Shown here piece by piece: positions 36,790 through 49,861 of a stretch of DNA of 64,000 nt. Source of the stretch: Diphasiastrum complanatum (taxonomy: Eukaryota > Streptophyta > Lycopodiopsida > Lycopodiales > Lycopodiaceae). Positions within the stretch are counted from its first letter, which is position 1; each line of letters starts with the position of its first letter. The DNA lies in contig CM055104.1 of assembly GCA_029204225.1 (NCBI GenBank), forward strand, positions 45,205,835 through 45,269,834, written 5' to 3'. A program made the translations under genes and the position numbers. The notes under the pieces were generated by a model. The model saw nothing but the letters and a program-made list of their open reading frames with translations, was not told the DNA's origin and did not search any database.

Positions 36790-38350
36790 CCTTGTTGGCA
36801 TCAGGCTTGATATATTTTACCAACATTTTTTTAACTAGTGGCTTGGGACATTCAGAAGTTATATGTCCTTCCCCTTGACAATTTCCACATAGGAGTACAT
36901 AACCAATTTGTTTCTTAGGTTCAAGACATTCTATGGAATATTGTCCCTGTGCTCCACGATTATAGCAGATAGCATTATTTCTACCCCTAGAATTTGCAGG
37001 CTTTGGTTGGGATGGTACAAATTTTTGGATTGGAACAAACTTTCGTTGTTTGTTTCATTGATTAAAACTTGTTTCTGGTTGATTAACATTCTTTGGGTTT
37101 TGAACCTGGATTTCATACACTGGCTTGTTTGTTTCAACCTCCATAAGATATACCAATTCGTTATCAGAACTTTCTTATTCAGCTTCTTTGACATAAGAAA
37201 CCTTCGGTCTATTCTTGCATTTTGTGTAATGATGTCCTTCTTGCTTACACCTGGTACACCATACATTTGAATTACCAACTATGGTAGCAGTTCTTCTTTT
37301 ATTCTTTGGCTGAAGAAGTTGAACTTTGAGCTCATTGAATTTTTTACTTAAATTCGATACTTTTCTATTCCATAAGCAATTTTGCTTCTGTTCAGACTTC
37401 TTCAAATCTTCATGTTTTTTCCAATCCTTAGAACGTCTACTATGTTGCTTTCTTGATTTTTCATGTTCACTTGAACTAGAGCTCGAATCCGAACTTGAAC
37501 TCGAAGAAGAACTCGAGTCCGAGTCAAAACCACTACTCGAGTCATCTGAACACGATGAAACATGCTTTTTCTTCTTAGAAGAAGAATGTTTAACAGATCT
37601 ACTGCTTCTAGATATTCGTGAAGTTTCATAATTTTCAGCCATCGATATGACATGTTCCAATGTATTGGTTGGTGCTTGTCTACAATATCGATCTATTCTT
37701 TTTGGTAGCCCTCCCAAGAACCATTCAATTTGCATTGCAATCGGGTATTGCCTTGTCAATTGACCAATCAGCTTCTTTAATTTACTCTTCTGGTGTATTT
37801 CCTTAAGGAATCTTTTTCCTTCTTTCTAATTGAATTCAATTGAGAACTAATGCGAGTGGAATAACCAATTTCTCGAAATTGCATCAAGAATTGATTCTTT
37901 AAGTCGAGGTCCAAGTGGAAACCAAGGCTGGTTCTATTTGACTGAACCATGTTCTCGCCTCCTTCCTTAATAAACCAGGAAAAATCCTCAGCTTATTTGC
38001 GTCGAGACTTTCTTTATTGCTGACCGCTATGGACTCAAATTGAGACATGTAACTATCAGCATCCTCCGAGGCTCTTCCCTTAAAATAATCATATTGAATC
38101 TTAGAGGTTATTGATGTTGGAGCCACCATATTGTCCTGATCATTGCCACCTTTATTTGAATGGGGTGAACTGGATGATTTTTCCTTTTCCGATTCAGAAT
38201 CTGGTAACGGAGGTTCCTTGGTATCGAGTTTCCTTCTCCGATCAGTGCGAGTACATTTATCCCACTTTAATTCTCTTTCCTGTTCTCTACGCCTCCGTCT
38301 TTCTTCTCACTCTTTCCTCTGTCTTTCTCGTCTATCTTTCCGTTCTTGAC
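36790..38350 (-). pseudogene. Gypsy gag with three zinc knuckles and Ser/Asp-rich linker
   Basis: Leftwards: a Lys/Glu-rich N-terminus, then the capsid domain (YFKGRASEDADSYMSQFESI, FPGLLRKEARTWFSQI, 37900-38100). The frame changes, giving IEWFLGGLPKRIDRYCRQ, a Ser/Asp-rich stretch (37480-37580), and knuckles CTRCKQEGHHYTKC (37230), CYNRGAQGQYSIEC (36970; second Cys is Arg) and CGNCQGEGHITSEC (36870). Several frameshifts and a stop near 37170. No protease or RT follows, so only the gag half survives. Confidence 0.8.
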
Positions 38351-38639
38351 TTTTGGACATATAAAGACAAAAGAATTGATTTCATAATATCAAAGTTCGT
38401 AGGCTCAAAATTTTTCGGTACAGAATCAAATTTAATCCGATCCTTAATTCGCACGTTTGCATACGTCACTCATTTCGTACCCATGATAGTATCTTTTCCC
38501 CATGTGATTGTGATGCTCGATGTTGACGAAGATTCTCTATGTATATAGTTTGGTCATGACGTTGTACCATGGAATCTCATAGATATAATGTTGCAGTATA
38601 TAAATATATCCACCCAAGAATTTTGTTATCATTGCGTCT

Positions 38640-38900
38640 TTGATTGAATTATGTTTGTATTGCAACATTCATCTTTCATGGCCATGCATAATTCACAATC
38701 GTTGTTACAATATCATGATAACAAGTCTCATGTCGTCTAGTCCAATGAAATTCTCCTTCTACTTTTAGAAGACTCCTTAGAATCATAATTTCTTCTTCAA
38801 GGAAGGGAATAAATCTTCTAAAATAGCCAATCTGCCCAAGAAATAATCTAAGTGAATCTCGATTTTTGATACTTCTAAGAAAATTCCTTCTGGACATTTT
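38640..38900 (-). pseudogene. Gypsy RT/RNase H junction fragment
   Basis: The minus strand reads LGQIGYFRRFIPFLEEEIM and LLKVEGEFHWTRRHE, the RT connection followed by the start of RNase H. Only about 75 residues remain. A pararetrovirus RT was considered, but nothing else supports it. Confidence 0.65.
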
Positions 38901-40727
38901 GAATTAGGTTCCTTGAACCACTGCATAAGATCTAACTTCCTATTCTTGCAATTAAGCAGTCATTCACCATGCAAGTGCTCCTATGTCCAATTATAGGTCT
39001 GGGCTCTCATATGATTATTAATTACTTGTAACGACCACGTCCGAAATGACGTAGCATAATTAATAACCATATACAACTAGAGTGACCGGCTATCCATGTC
39101 AGGAATTATTCCGATTCCTTTGTACAGGACATGGGCATAACAATAATACCTGAATACGTGCTGAAGATTCTTCTTGAGAGATCATATTTCTAACTTGATA
39201 TATTGCAAGCCCTTCTAGTATTGGTACTGAAGTGCAACACATCATGTTAATGCATTTGGAAAATACATAAAAATAATGCATACATATGGGCGAAATCCTA
39301 CTATGGACCAGTGCACCACCATTGGCTTCTTCCATTGTTCATATCAACTGCTCTTTATGGTTATACGTTCGATTCAAAGACAACAACCACAATGTGCATT
39401 GAAAACCCTGAAATGCATTCCAGAAAACACTTTTGGAGAGTATGCAATTACACTGGAGGTAGATCGCTGGCCAACGACCTCTTACATACATGAAAAGTGA
39501 TAGAATTGAGCTCCAAATGCCGAATTACTTCCTTATGGACCGACACTCCACTGTAGGCTATGAATGAGCTTGTTTGCTCATAAAAATCGCATTCAAAAGA
39601 GAGAGAGAGATGAAGGAAAAGGCATAAAAGAGAGGAGGAGTATGTCGCTGTCCTGTTCACTCCTTTATGGTTTCTTCAAGCCGAAATAGGACACTCTATG
39701 GACTATAATGCCCATCATTGGATTCAAAGCGTTGTGGAAGAGCAAATTCTCACCATTCATCACAAACTTGTAGGGCAAGTTACCACGCCCACCATTTTTT
39801 TAAAAAAACCTTTTTTTTAATAGTATCATTGTTAATGTGGTTACATATGTGTAATCAACAAGGTCGGTACTCTTTCGGTCGGAATTGTCATACAAACTTA
39901 GTAGGAGTTAACCTTTTAACCATGTTTGACAATAGAATCATTTATCCATGGTCAAGAATTGTTTTATGATTGTTTATTGTTGCTTGTGATGTAGGCATAC
40001 GTACATTCCTATGGCAATTGAGCCTTTTTGGGTTTGCATTTACCAATCCATTGTTGGAAATTCATGTTGGTTCTAGAGGACTCATAACCCCATTCATGAT
40101 TTTTGAAATAGAGTCATTATCCTCCATGGCTTCCAAGCAAGGGGAAGAGATTGGTAGTCTATTGCAAAGCCAAGTTATCGATTGTGATCATTGCTAGAGA
40201 GTACAAATTTGCTTAATTGAGCAATTTCATGAAGATTCAATGTATGCTACCATATTTGAAAGTGTCCCTCTATTTGTGGCATGAATGATCAATTGCATTT
40301 ATGATGCATTTCTTCTTATGCAACATGTACCAAATAGATATTCAAGCAACTTTATTTTGCACATTTTTTTTTCTAAATTGTCTGATGCCGTGATCTCATG
40401 CTCAACTAATGCTCTATCGTTGATTATGCTTAATTTCCTAGCAATATTTAACCTCTAAGCCTCATAGTGGTAAAGAGTAATACGAATCTCGTGAGCTTAA
40501 AATTGTTGCTGATTTTGGTATTTCTTAAACTCATCGTTTGGTATATGACATCCTGTATATTCTGCACACTCTCACGGTGAGAGCAAGAAAGTTGAGTTGG
40601 ATCTTAAGTTTCTATTGAACCTTAACCGTGTTATACTACAAGGACAAGCAAAAGGTATTTCTATTCCCAACTGTCTAAGATTGAACCTTTTCTGTGTACT
40701 TGTTATTCCCACAAGCTATGATCCGAG
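38901..40727. other. No recognisable gene
   Basis: Short frames on both strands (for example 39718-39969 and 39970-40197 +) show no known domain, splice pattern or element ends. Confidence 0.45.

Positions 40728-40786
<59 letters not shown>
40728..40786. repeat. Compound (TC)n(CA)n microsatellite
   Basis: About 15 TC units run directly into about 15 CA units. Frames through it are artefacts. Confidence 0.97.
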
Positions 40787-40788
<2 letters not shown>

Positions 40789-42180
40789 GTACTCACAGTT
40801 CCCATGCTCACAGCAACCACTGTTCTTGTCACCTGTCTTGGGTACCCTCGAGAAAGAGGCTAGTGATATAGCAGAGTGTTGAGTTATCATTCTAAACGGA
40901 TATTCTCTCTGTTATCTAAAGAGATTAGTCCAAGTCGAGAAGATACTTCATATCTTCTATGTTTGTTGATACTCGTAAGCAATTATTGTGGAACAAATTT
41001 GATATCAAAGATATGTCTCTTGTTGATGCCTCAATAGCATGAATTGCCTTAACTTTGAACCTTGGACTGCATGAGTGGCCATTAGTAATAGACATGTAGA
41101 AAGTCCTAAAGCATGAATATGCAAACTTGCATGCTTTGTAGGAGAAAATGAATCACCCATGAAGATAGGAAAAAGAACTCTCTATGCAATTGAGAAAAGC
41201 AATAACTATGTCATTCTCCATCCTTAACATGCAAAACTGCATGCTTTTTAGCAAATTGCATCGCCCATGTGTTATGCTTATATATATGCACAATACTTGT
41301 TTGTGAATGGTGATATTATGTGTGATAATTCAAAGCACAAATATATTTTTTGTTAGAAATTTTATCATATTCCTTAGATCTTGAAAAGCAAAATATGACT
41401 GTGCTTGTCCACTGTATGGAATCTAAAGATGGATCTTTCCTTCATGGACTATACAACATCCATAGATGAATGATTGATGATTGTTTTGTTTGACGTAGAC
41501 AATTATACTTATTAGACTTTTTGTGAAAGATATAGTGAATTAATAAGTTGTCACTACTAACAAGAAATTTTTAAATACCACAATATGCTGCTACGGGATG
41601 CCTTTCCTCCGATTTGCAAGAGAATGTGAGACTTCCAAGAACGTGATTATCGCTACAAGCAAACGACGTTTGAGACATTGGATCATCCAGAGTCGAGGTC
41701 CCTTCTAAATTCTGTTTTGTAAATGATATTTGGCTCATAACTCCTGAGGTCATAATAATTTTGCAATTGAAAGATGGGGAAGTAATTATATATTCAAAAT
41801 CAGAATTACCTTGTTGGGTATGTATGACTTAGAACAATGAACAATTTTTTAAAATAAAGTTGAGTCATACACTATAATTAAGGATGTACTTTACATGTTG
41901 GGACAAGATGGAGAGTTACGCAAATAGGTGTTTCAAAATATCGGACATCCGTAAAGTTATCCAAGCTCTACATTCGGAGGATGCTGGTGGGCACTATGCT
42001 AAAGTGAGCACTTTTAATTGCAAAATACGGGGGTATCAGTTGGCTTTGGGCAACGTTTGAGCCTTGAGGGCAACAAGGGCAACCTTTGCTTTGTGGGCAC
42101 TGGGCACTAGGCACTAGGCAGCAAGAGATGACCAAAACATAAAACGCACCTGAATCCCCTGGACACGCGGGGCCAAATAG
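40787..42180. other. Intergenic sequence upstream of the GT61-type gene
   Basis: No coding frame is supported. The last 150 bases are GC-richer, with short repeats of GGGCACT and GGCACTA (42095-42120). No clear TATA box, so transcription probably starts from a TATA-less promoter between about 42000 and 42200. Confidence 0.45.
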
Positions 42181-42200
42181 GTGCGTGTTAGTAAGATGCG

Positions 42201-42216
42201 AGGGTTTAGGGTTTAG
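42201..42216 (+). promoter_or_regulatory. Telobox-like double TTTAGGG motif in the 5' leader
   Basis: AGGGTTTAGGGTTTAG ends 11 bases before the start codon at 42228. In plants, telobox motifs near the transcription start are bound by Myb-type TRB proteins and are common in widely expressed genes. Its function here is inferred. Confidence 0.6.
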
Positions 42217-42227
42217 TAAGAGGTGCG

Positions 42228-45200
42228 ATGCGAGGGATGGGAATTGGGATGGCAAGGCGATCGAGGGGTTTGCTTTGCCGCTACCTCATGCGATCATGGT
42301 TTATTCTCGTAATTCCCTGCCTCTTCCTCCCCTTTTTGTTTCTGCAAGTTTCCATCTTCCCTCCGTCACAGCCCCGTGGCTTTTCCCCAATTCCGGAGGT
42401 TGAATATGATTCTTGCACCACCACCGGCCCTGCCTTCTCGCTGGATGACTTCTCGTTTTGTACAGGAGCCTGTAGGTCCACTTGTTTCCCTCGTGTCAGG
42501 CGCCTTTGTATTTCTGCCTCAGAGGTGTGTGTATGCATCACATTTTTTTTTGTGCTCTTAGTTTTTTAGGTTTAACATAATTTGCATAGTTCAGCCTAGA
42601 AGGTGGCCTTGCATGTTTGCTTTTGTGGAGCATTTCGATTTTATTGCTCCAGTATGAACTGGATCAACACGAGTTGTAGACGATCATAATCCCCTGAGAC
42701 CTTAATGCTCTGGGTGGCTTGGGGGTAAATCCATCTTCAGTTCACCTTAGGACTGACGTAGGGAGTAGGGAGTAGGTAGTAGGGATGTGGTAGCATTAGT
42801 CCTCGCTAATCATTCAAATTTAAACTGCATTTTTCTGCTCGAAGCATAAAATTGCTGTTATTTATGGCCCATCGGTCAAAAATATTTATGATATTTTTTG
42901 AACTCTAGATGAACTCAAGATGAACCATTTTCTGTCTATCAATTGAAGGAAGAAGGCATAGACTCATTATAAATGACTTTTGTAACCAGGTCACAGTTTG
43001 TGAGATGGATCTGAAGAAAGAACAGTCTTCGGCAAGAGGCAATTTGTCAGGAATGGAGTTCAGTGAAGAATTCGTTAAGAGCAGCCAAGTGGAGTTGCCT
43101 ACATTTATGCGCTTTGAGGGCGAGCGCCTCACGCTGCCACTCATTCACAGGAGCTGTGAAAGGGAACGAGTTTGGATTGATGGCTTATCATTAGTGGCAG
43201 ATCAGCGATTTTTGCCATTTAACAAGCCAAATCCTCACCATGAGGCTGAAAAGCTGATACCAGCTACATTTTTGGTACAGCATTATGAGGCAGAAAACAT
43301 CACATTGTACTGGTTTTCTCAAAAAGAAGAAGTTTCAGATTGGGCTAATGGCTTCATCAAGGCAGTTGAGATGGAAAACAGCATAAAATATGTTGACTTG
43401 CCAAGAAAACATGAAAGCCCAATTTGCTTCAAAGATGCAATCGTTCTTTCAGCACCAACAAATGTCCGCTACATCCCTGATCAACAAAGGAATGAGTGGC
43501 TACGGAGGCGTGTCCTGCAACATTGTTCAATACCCATTGTAATTGCCTCTCTCTCCTTTTTGGGTAAGTTTTGAAGCAGTTGGGTTAAAATATCATATAA
43601 GGGGTTTCCTGGAAGGATGTAAGGGAGTGATGATAAACTATTAGCTATCAAATAGTTCTGACCTAAAATGGATGCTTGTCTAGAAACATTGAAATTACAA
43701 CATTTAATTTGTATGTGTCTTGATTGTCCCGACTTTTCCTTTTTGTAAATCATTTTCATCATAGTCTGTTATCTGATACAGGATGTTGTATAAATGGGCA
43801 TGTGGATCTTCTGGCATGCAACTTTCAAAAGTAGTTGAAGCTGTCTTGTAGACGTGGATGTGGATGGATAGTAGCTTGTTTCTGTTTTTGTTTATTTTCG
43901 AAACATTTCCGACTGCTCGTACTATGAACTTGTTGCTTGCTGAAGTATTTGGAAGTTTATGAAGAGTTTTTGATGTTGGACAGGTCAACACTTCCTTATC
44001 GATTGAAAAGGCAATTATTCTTGATCGGAGGAATGGACCTCGTCATCTTGCAAATAAATTGAAGGTTTGTCACAAAATTGAGTATCTTACCTATTATTGA
44101 TGATATAATTTTTGCATTGTCAGCCATAAACCTTGTAGGAACCATGACCAAATTTCACGAATTTGTAGTTTCAGCCAAGGCTTCTAGAATGCTAGAAAAT
44201 GAAACATTTTTGAGCGCACATATTTATTAGCATCATATGGAAATCGTTGAGTTCAAATTTGTTAAATTAAGCTAGAAAATAATCTTTCTAGCTATATTTA
44301 GGGAGTAGTTCTAGGTTAACCCAAAAAGATGGAAGAATTATTCAAGTGTTGTTGGGTAGTAGGTTATGTGACAACTCTTGATTCGTTTGTGGTCACCACT
44401 TGTATTACCTAATAGGGTGAAAGGAATTTCAAACTACCCAACATCTGGCTCATGTTGGTCTTTTTAGGATCTTGTAGTTGCTACCAAATGTTTATTGTCA
44501 AAATCAACAAGTGATATTAATCTAGTGTTTACCATTTTGACCAAGTTCGAATTGCAACAAGAAGATTCATCTGCCATCTTGTTCCAATTGTGCAATTGCT
44601 TCTTTCTTGTATGATTGGTTAATGGATTGGCCATCAATTGGCCTTGAGACAATTTGATTTCTGTCTGTTATATGTCTCTTCTTTGTCATGTGTTGTTGAG
44701 TAGGATCTTGATGAGACAACGTCGAGCCTTGACGAGGAATGTTTTTGACGAGACAATGTCGAGCCTTATTGAACTACCTGATTTTAGCTAATTTTTGAAA
44801 AAGTAAAAGAAGTATTTTTGTGCCATTGAAATGTTCATGCAATTCATCCATTAAGGATGGTGGGGCTTTGTGCCTTCCATCAATTCACAACTAAATTAAA
44901 AGAATGGATACTTGCTACCTAGGGCCTAGCAATGGCTTTGAGTTGGGGTGAGTTCTTCGAGCATTTCAATGTTGTTGCTCCTCAAATGTTGAGGCAAGAG
45001 TCTTAAAAAAACCCAACTCTCGTTCTGTCATTTATATTTGAGCCAGGGAGACTGTTGTCTTGCGATATTCATGTTGTGGCTCAATCTTTGGATTTGTTTA
45101 AGATGAATTTGGCTCCCTGTTACCAAATAATGTGGCTTAGAAGCCCGTTCCGACCAAAATGGAACGTTCCGGAACGTTCCTGGTTGGAACGATATTCATA

Positions 45201-48200
45201 TAACTTTTATTATTTTAATTATTTATATGAGATTTATCCTTTGTAAAAAAACGTATTTTTTTATTTTTTTTAGAGGGCATCATTCCGGAACGGAACGCGT
45301 TTCGTTCCGGAACGGGCAACTAAGTAATGTGGGAACAACTAATCCATATAGTGCCTTTTTGGATGTCCTTGTGTTGCTAAGGTGAAATTCTTCATATTTG
45401 TATTAATGGAGTTTTTTTAGGAGACACTTTCTTTATCCTTCGCCAATTCAATCAGTGCTGGATACGTTGCAGGTTGCAGAAATACTCTATCAGGCCTTGA
45501 AAGTTCCAGTGGATATTCAACTTGTTGGAAGTGGTTCCTTTTGTCATCAGGTAATTCAAAGTGCCAAAAGCAGGAAATTTGGATTTTCTTTCCATACTTT
45601 GGAGAGTTGATGCCAAGAGTCTGGGATTGCTAATTTGACCTCTCAGATGAAAATTTATGAAAATCAGGATTTCTCAGAAATCTTGCAAGCTCAAACAAAA
45701 ACATTAGTGCCCTCACTTAATGAACATTTGATGCCCTAGAAAGCGGTGACTACTTTCTCTCTGGTCCGAAAAGTGCTTTGATACCACCAAGCTATAACTA
45801 AAACCATCCAAGAGGATTAATATTACCAAGAACTGTAGCCATACTAATCACACACAATTATAACAATAGCAAGACTGTAAGCTGCTCTAGTATACTTTCA
45901 AGTAGCCGTAAATCTGATCTATAGTTGCCCGTTCTGTAATGGAATGCATTCTAGAACGCGTTCCGGAATGTGACCAAATTTAAAAGAAAATACATAATTA
46001 ACAAAGGAAAAACACATAAAAATTTGATTTTATTATGGGTCTGGGTTTGGCATTGGGGATTATAAATTTGGGGGTTTTAAGGTTTTATGCACTGTTTTGG
46101 GGGGGTAAATTATGCACTCTGTTTAAGATTTAAAAAACTATATAACATCAATAATGAAGCACCATAAGATTAATCAATCACAAATTGACAAAACCATAAA
46201 ATTATCAACATAACCATAAAATTACTTAAAAACCCTGAAACATTACAGACCACATGCATATAATGAGAATAACCAGGTATTGCTCAAAGAAATTCCACTC
46301 ATATAAGTTACTGTGTAGGAGTCGAATGCCAAGAGATGGAGAAAGCTCTATATATGATGACATTCATGTTCACAGGTTATTGGATAAAGTTTAACTTTCT
46401 GATTAGGCTTAGCTCACGTGGTACTAGCGAATTCATGAGGAGCCTTTGCTCAAGTGAATATCATTTGTCTCTATAAGCTATACATTTTCAAAAGTTTATT
46501 GAATCTGTGGATGTATTTCTGTTTTTACATTAGCTGATCATCGATTGAGCACATCATACCAGCAGCTTAATGACTACCTCACACTTGATAGCAGTATAAC
46601 CAGGTATTCTAACTTGCAATAGGACCTTCTTATCCTTGTAGATTCTATTAAGAAAAATTACAATAATTTGTACTGGTGACCAGTCTCTACCTGTAGCTGA
46701 TTATTAACTTTGTTTTTTCTTTTGCATTTAGACTCTACATATTCCTACTGTTTTTTGTTGGAACGGGCTTCCAAGATCTGATCTATACTGAGCTAAAATA
46801 ATTTATGCTGGGGCCTTGTGAGATCATGCCTGCTCTATTAACATCGAACCAACAAGAATTAGGCTTGTGAGCTCATTTATAGCATGAGGCCCTTGAGTTG
46901 CTAGGCAGTACTTATGTTTGGAGCTCAATAATAGCTCAACTAAGCAGTAAATGTGAGTAATAGATGATGGGTCTGAATTCCAACCAGATGGCAGAAATGA
47001 GGAAATGAGAGTCAATAATAAGTAATAAAATGAGCACCCAAGGCCCAAATGACTGTCCATTTCAATATTCCCGTAACGTATGTGTCATGTCGAGAGTTAT
47101 AGGCAGCTTGATAAACCTCCAGATTATACTCTTGTTGAAAGTCTCGTGTATGGCTTATCTGAAGAGGGGAAGCACTTCCACGCTGGAAAGGAACACTTTT
47201 CTAATCACTTTCAGCTCACCTGAGTGAGGCTGTGCGACCTACTATGGCCTTTTGAGAGTCTGGAGCTAGGAATTTTACCTTAGGACAACTTGTGTACCTC
47301 ATATATACACAGTAAGCTACTGTAGCCTTTCTGCATCGATCTTTTGTAGACTTAAAAAAGTTCCCAGCCCGACAATGAAAACAAGTTATTTCTATAAATT
47401 TGAGCCATTTGGTTAGTGACAATCACTTGGATGAGGCCAACCAAAACTTCTATCCTGTTACATAAACATTTAAGTTGCCTTTGGACTTTATTCTTGTGAC
47501 CTCTCTTGATTGAGCAAGATTTTTCTGTGAATCATGCAATTGGTTACTGATCTTGTAGTCTATAGCTTTTAGAATACACGAAGAAATTATAAGCAGATGA
47601 AATGCAGATCTGTCAGGAATTTGCAGTCATTTTGATTTATCTCCCTCTTCCAGTTAATTCAGGCTTTTGAAGGCCATTATAGATGTTTCAGGAAGTAAGT
47701 GTTGAGAAGTGGGAAATGCCCTTGAATCTATGAAAAACAGTGCTTATGTTTACATCCTTTCAAGCTATGAATCCTAGCAGCAATTTCGAGTCATTTAGTA
47801 GTATCTCATACGAAAATAATTTCAGGTGCAGAAAGTTACTGAGGGTAGCTTATTACTGGTTCCACATGGCTCCCAAAATGTGAATCTCATCTTTGCCCGG
47901 CCTGGTGCTATTGTTATTGAGGTATTGATTCTTATATTTCTTATCTTTCTGGTATTTATCAGCTACATTGTGGCTTCTTACTCTGGCTCTAGCCATGTGA
48001 TATATAGTTGATTATAGGTTGTGTTGATGCAGGTTTTTCCATTTTTGTTCTATAACAATGCTCTACGGAATTATACACATGCAGCAAATGTGCACATATA
48101 TCCTTTGTTGGGTGTACGTCCTCCAGGAGATATTTTGTTGTGGATATTTTCCCTGTTGGGGTGGGACAATTGCTATTATCATGTACGGTTGTGCAAAAAC

Positions 48201-48299
48201 TATTCTCGTCGTCAGCCAATATATGTCAATCTTCTAGAGTTGGAAAATTTTCTGACTTGGATCATAAAAATGGTTCCTATGTCTCTTCATTTCTCATGA
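42228..48299 (+). CDS. Glycosyltransferase family 61-like protein, six exons, 455 residues
   Basis: Exons by sense and splice sites: 42228-42524, 42990-43538, 43984-44064, 45473-45550, 47826-47921, 48033-48299. Every intron is GT...AG and phase 0, every exon after the first begins with G, and no stop interrupts, so the gene looks intact. Residues 1-22 are basic; about 23-44 form one membrane anchor (FILVIPCLFLPFLFLQVSIF), giving a Golgi/ER type II protein. Exon 2 has ICFKDAIVLSAP and NVRYIPDQQRNEWLRRRVL. Exon 3 has IILDRRNGPRHLAN, exon 5 VPHGSQNVNLIFARPGAIVIEV and exon 6 the FYNNALR...HIYPLLG region and SRRQPIYVNL. These follow the DUF563/GT61 core, which transfers xylose, arabinose or GlcNAc to glycans. 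The usual HGAGLTN reads HGSQNVN. Donor, acceptor and linkage cannot be told. Confidence 0.82.
45128..45135. repeat. 8-bp target duplication, left (TAATGTGG)
   Basis: Identical to 45325-45332 on the other side of the small element at 45136-45324. Confidence 0.85.
45136..45324. mobile_element. hAT-type MITE in intron 3
   Basis: 189 bases. The left end reads CTTAGAAGCCCGTTCC; the right end, reverse-complemented, reads CTTAGTTGCCCGTTCC: 16-bp inverted repeats with two differences. The 8-bp TAATGTGG stands on both sides, the target size of hAT transposases. Inside are further CGTTCCGGAACG palindromes. It has no coding capacity. It leaves the splice sites of the intron (44065-45472) untouched. Confidence 0.85.
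45325..45332. repeat. 8-bp target duplication, right (TAATGTGG)
   Basis: Partner of 45128-45135. Confidence 0.85.
45920..46775. mobile_element. Second, longer hAT-like non-autonomous element in intron 4
   Basis: The left end has TAGTTGCCCGTTC; the right end, reverse-complemented, has CTTGGAAGCCCGTTCC, the same inverted-repeat family as the element in intron 3. ATCTGATC is found at 45912-45919 and 46776-46783 (the match can be stretched to 12 bases). 856 bases, AT-rich, no transposase frame. CATTCTAGAACGCGTTCCGG near the left end resembles the internal palindromes of the short copy. Confidence 0.75.
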
Positions 48300-48332
48300 G
48301 GTGTCTTTGCTCTTTTGCTGGTGCATTGTATA

Positions 48333-48338
48333 AATAAA
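48333..48338 (+). terminator. AATAAA polyadenylation signal of the GT61-type gene
   Basis: First AATAAA after the stop codon at 48297-48299, giving a short 3' UTR if used. Confidence 0.5.
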
Positions 48339-48344
48339 ATCTGA

Positions 48345-49681
48345 TCATTTACACAGTTATTATTCAGCCTTCAATTTACTGTTAGTGTCACTGGCAATAG
48401 CTTAGACTTTACATCTTCTACAAGCAGTTGAGTATCAAACATTTGATACCTCAGTAAGCTTGATCGAAGAAAGATGTGCATCTCGAGGCATCTATGATTT
48501 TGGTATTTGGAGATACTTGTACAATTTAATGTGGCTGTATTTCGAAAGTTTTTCAATATTCTGTTTTTCTTTTTTAATTATGTGCGAAGAGTGATTTACA
48601 TTTAATTGGTGGCTAAAGCATCCATTACCATGGGCTCTTTATTTTTCTCACATTGTGAATTACTGGATCCTGGTGAGATGTATGATTGTCAGATACAAAT
48701 GGGCCAATAAGATTTCTGATTGCGAAGTTAGGTTTGCGATTAACAAATTATGTACAGAAATTTACTAAGCATGTTTGTATGGGGCACTAGGCACAATAAG
48801 AAGTGGTGGAATGTAGACCATGATTGACAAAAGTACCAACATGAAAGGCATCTGATTTTAACTACAGCAAGAGTGAATTGAATATGCTGCTTATACATTA
48901 GCTGAATCAGTGAATTCATGCACCTTGAGTTTTGTAATGCTTTGGACTTAATGCCAAATTTATTTATTATTCATGAGCAAGTGGGGTGCAGTTTCAGCTG
49001 CAATTTTTATGATTTGACAAACTTAGCATGAAAATCAATATTAACTCTTCCTGACCTGAAAGCTGCTTTCCCCAGAGCACCAAGAACTTGCTTACCCTTT
49101 GTGTAAATAGTTGGACGGTTCAAGAAATTAAGCTCTAAAATTGGGTAAAATGAACTTGAAAACACTGATTTTGTGCTGATCAAGAATCCGATCTATAAGC
49201 ACTAATAATGGTTGGATGCTCAGAGCATGTCTCAAAAGTTGTACGGCATGAGAAATTTGAATGAGGTAGGTGAAAAGTGATGCTATCACTTTGTATATTA
49301 GCACTGGATGCATAGATCAGCAACAACATATTGAGAGCATAGTTGTTGCAAATGTTAAGATTCCTTCAAGCTCCATGTCGCCACCATAGACGATCAGCAT
49401 TTGCATTAATAGCAATAATTGCCAGTTAATATAGCAGCATGTTATGGCTGATGCAAATATCATGGAAACCTTGCCAACATTATGGGGATAGTGGTGTTAT
49501 GCAAATACATGATGTGGAGTTTTTGGCCTTGCCTTACAAAGGCAATCCTATGTCTTAAAGTTAGTCGATGGAGTTGCCATAGTCATCATTAAAGGCAATG
49601 CTTTCAATTGTAAGGGTGTGTGTGCATGAAAGGCTTTTCCACATTAGTAAGGACTTTATGACAAACAAACTCATTGCTTTA

Positions 49682-49683
<2 letters not shown>
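48345..49683. other. Intergenic, nothing recognised
   Basis: AT-rich sequence without coding sense, inverted termini or known element motifs. Confidence 0.5.

Positions 49684-49747
<64 letters not shown>
49684..49747. repeat. (TC)n microsatellite, about 32 units
   Basis: Uninterrupted. Frames through it are artefacts. Confidence 0.97.
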
Positions 49748-49749
<2 letters not shown>

Positions 49750-49861
49750 GTCCATTAATTGTTTGTCAATCCTATAAATCAATTCTTTTAAGTTCTTGGA
49801 TGTAAACCATTTGAAAACCTACTTTCGGCTATTGGTTCTTTTGTCGGTCACAAACAAGGTC

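Noticed and set aside
38676-38897. Integrated pararetrovirus (caulimovirid) RT
   Set aside because: The short fragment fits the gypsy RT/RNase H junction equally well and no movement or coat protein sequence is nearby.
47030-48219. Independent small ORFs inside introns 4 and 5 of the GT61-type gene
   Set aside because: No coding motifs, and the exon frames with consensus splice sites explain the conserved parts better.
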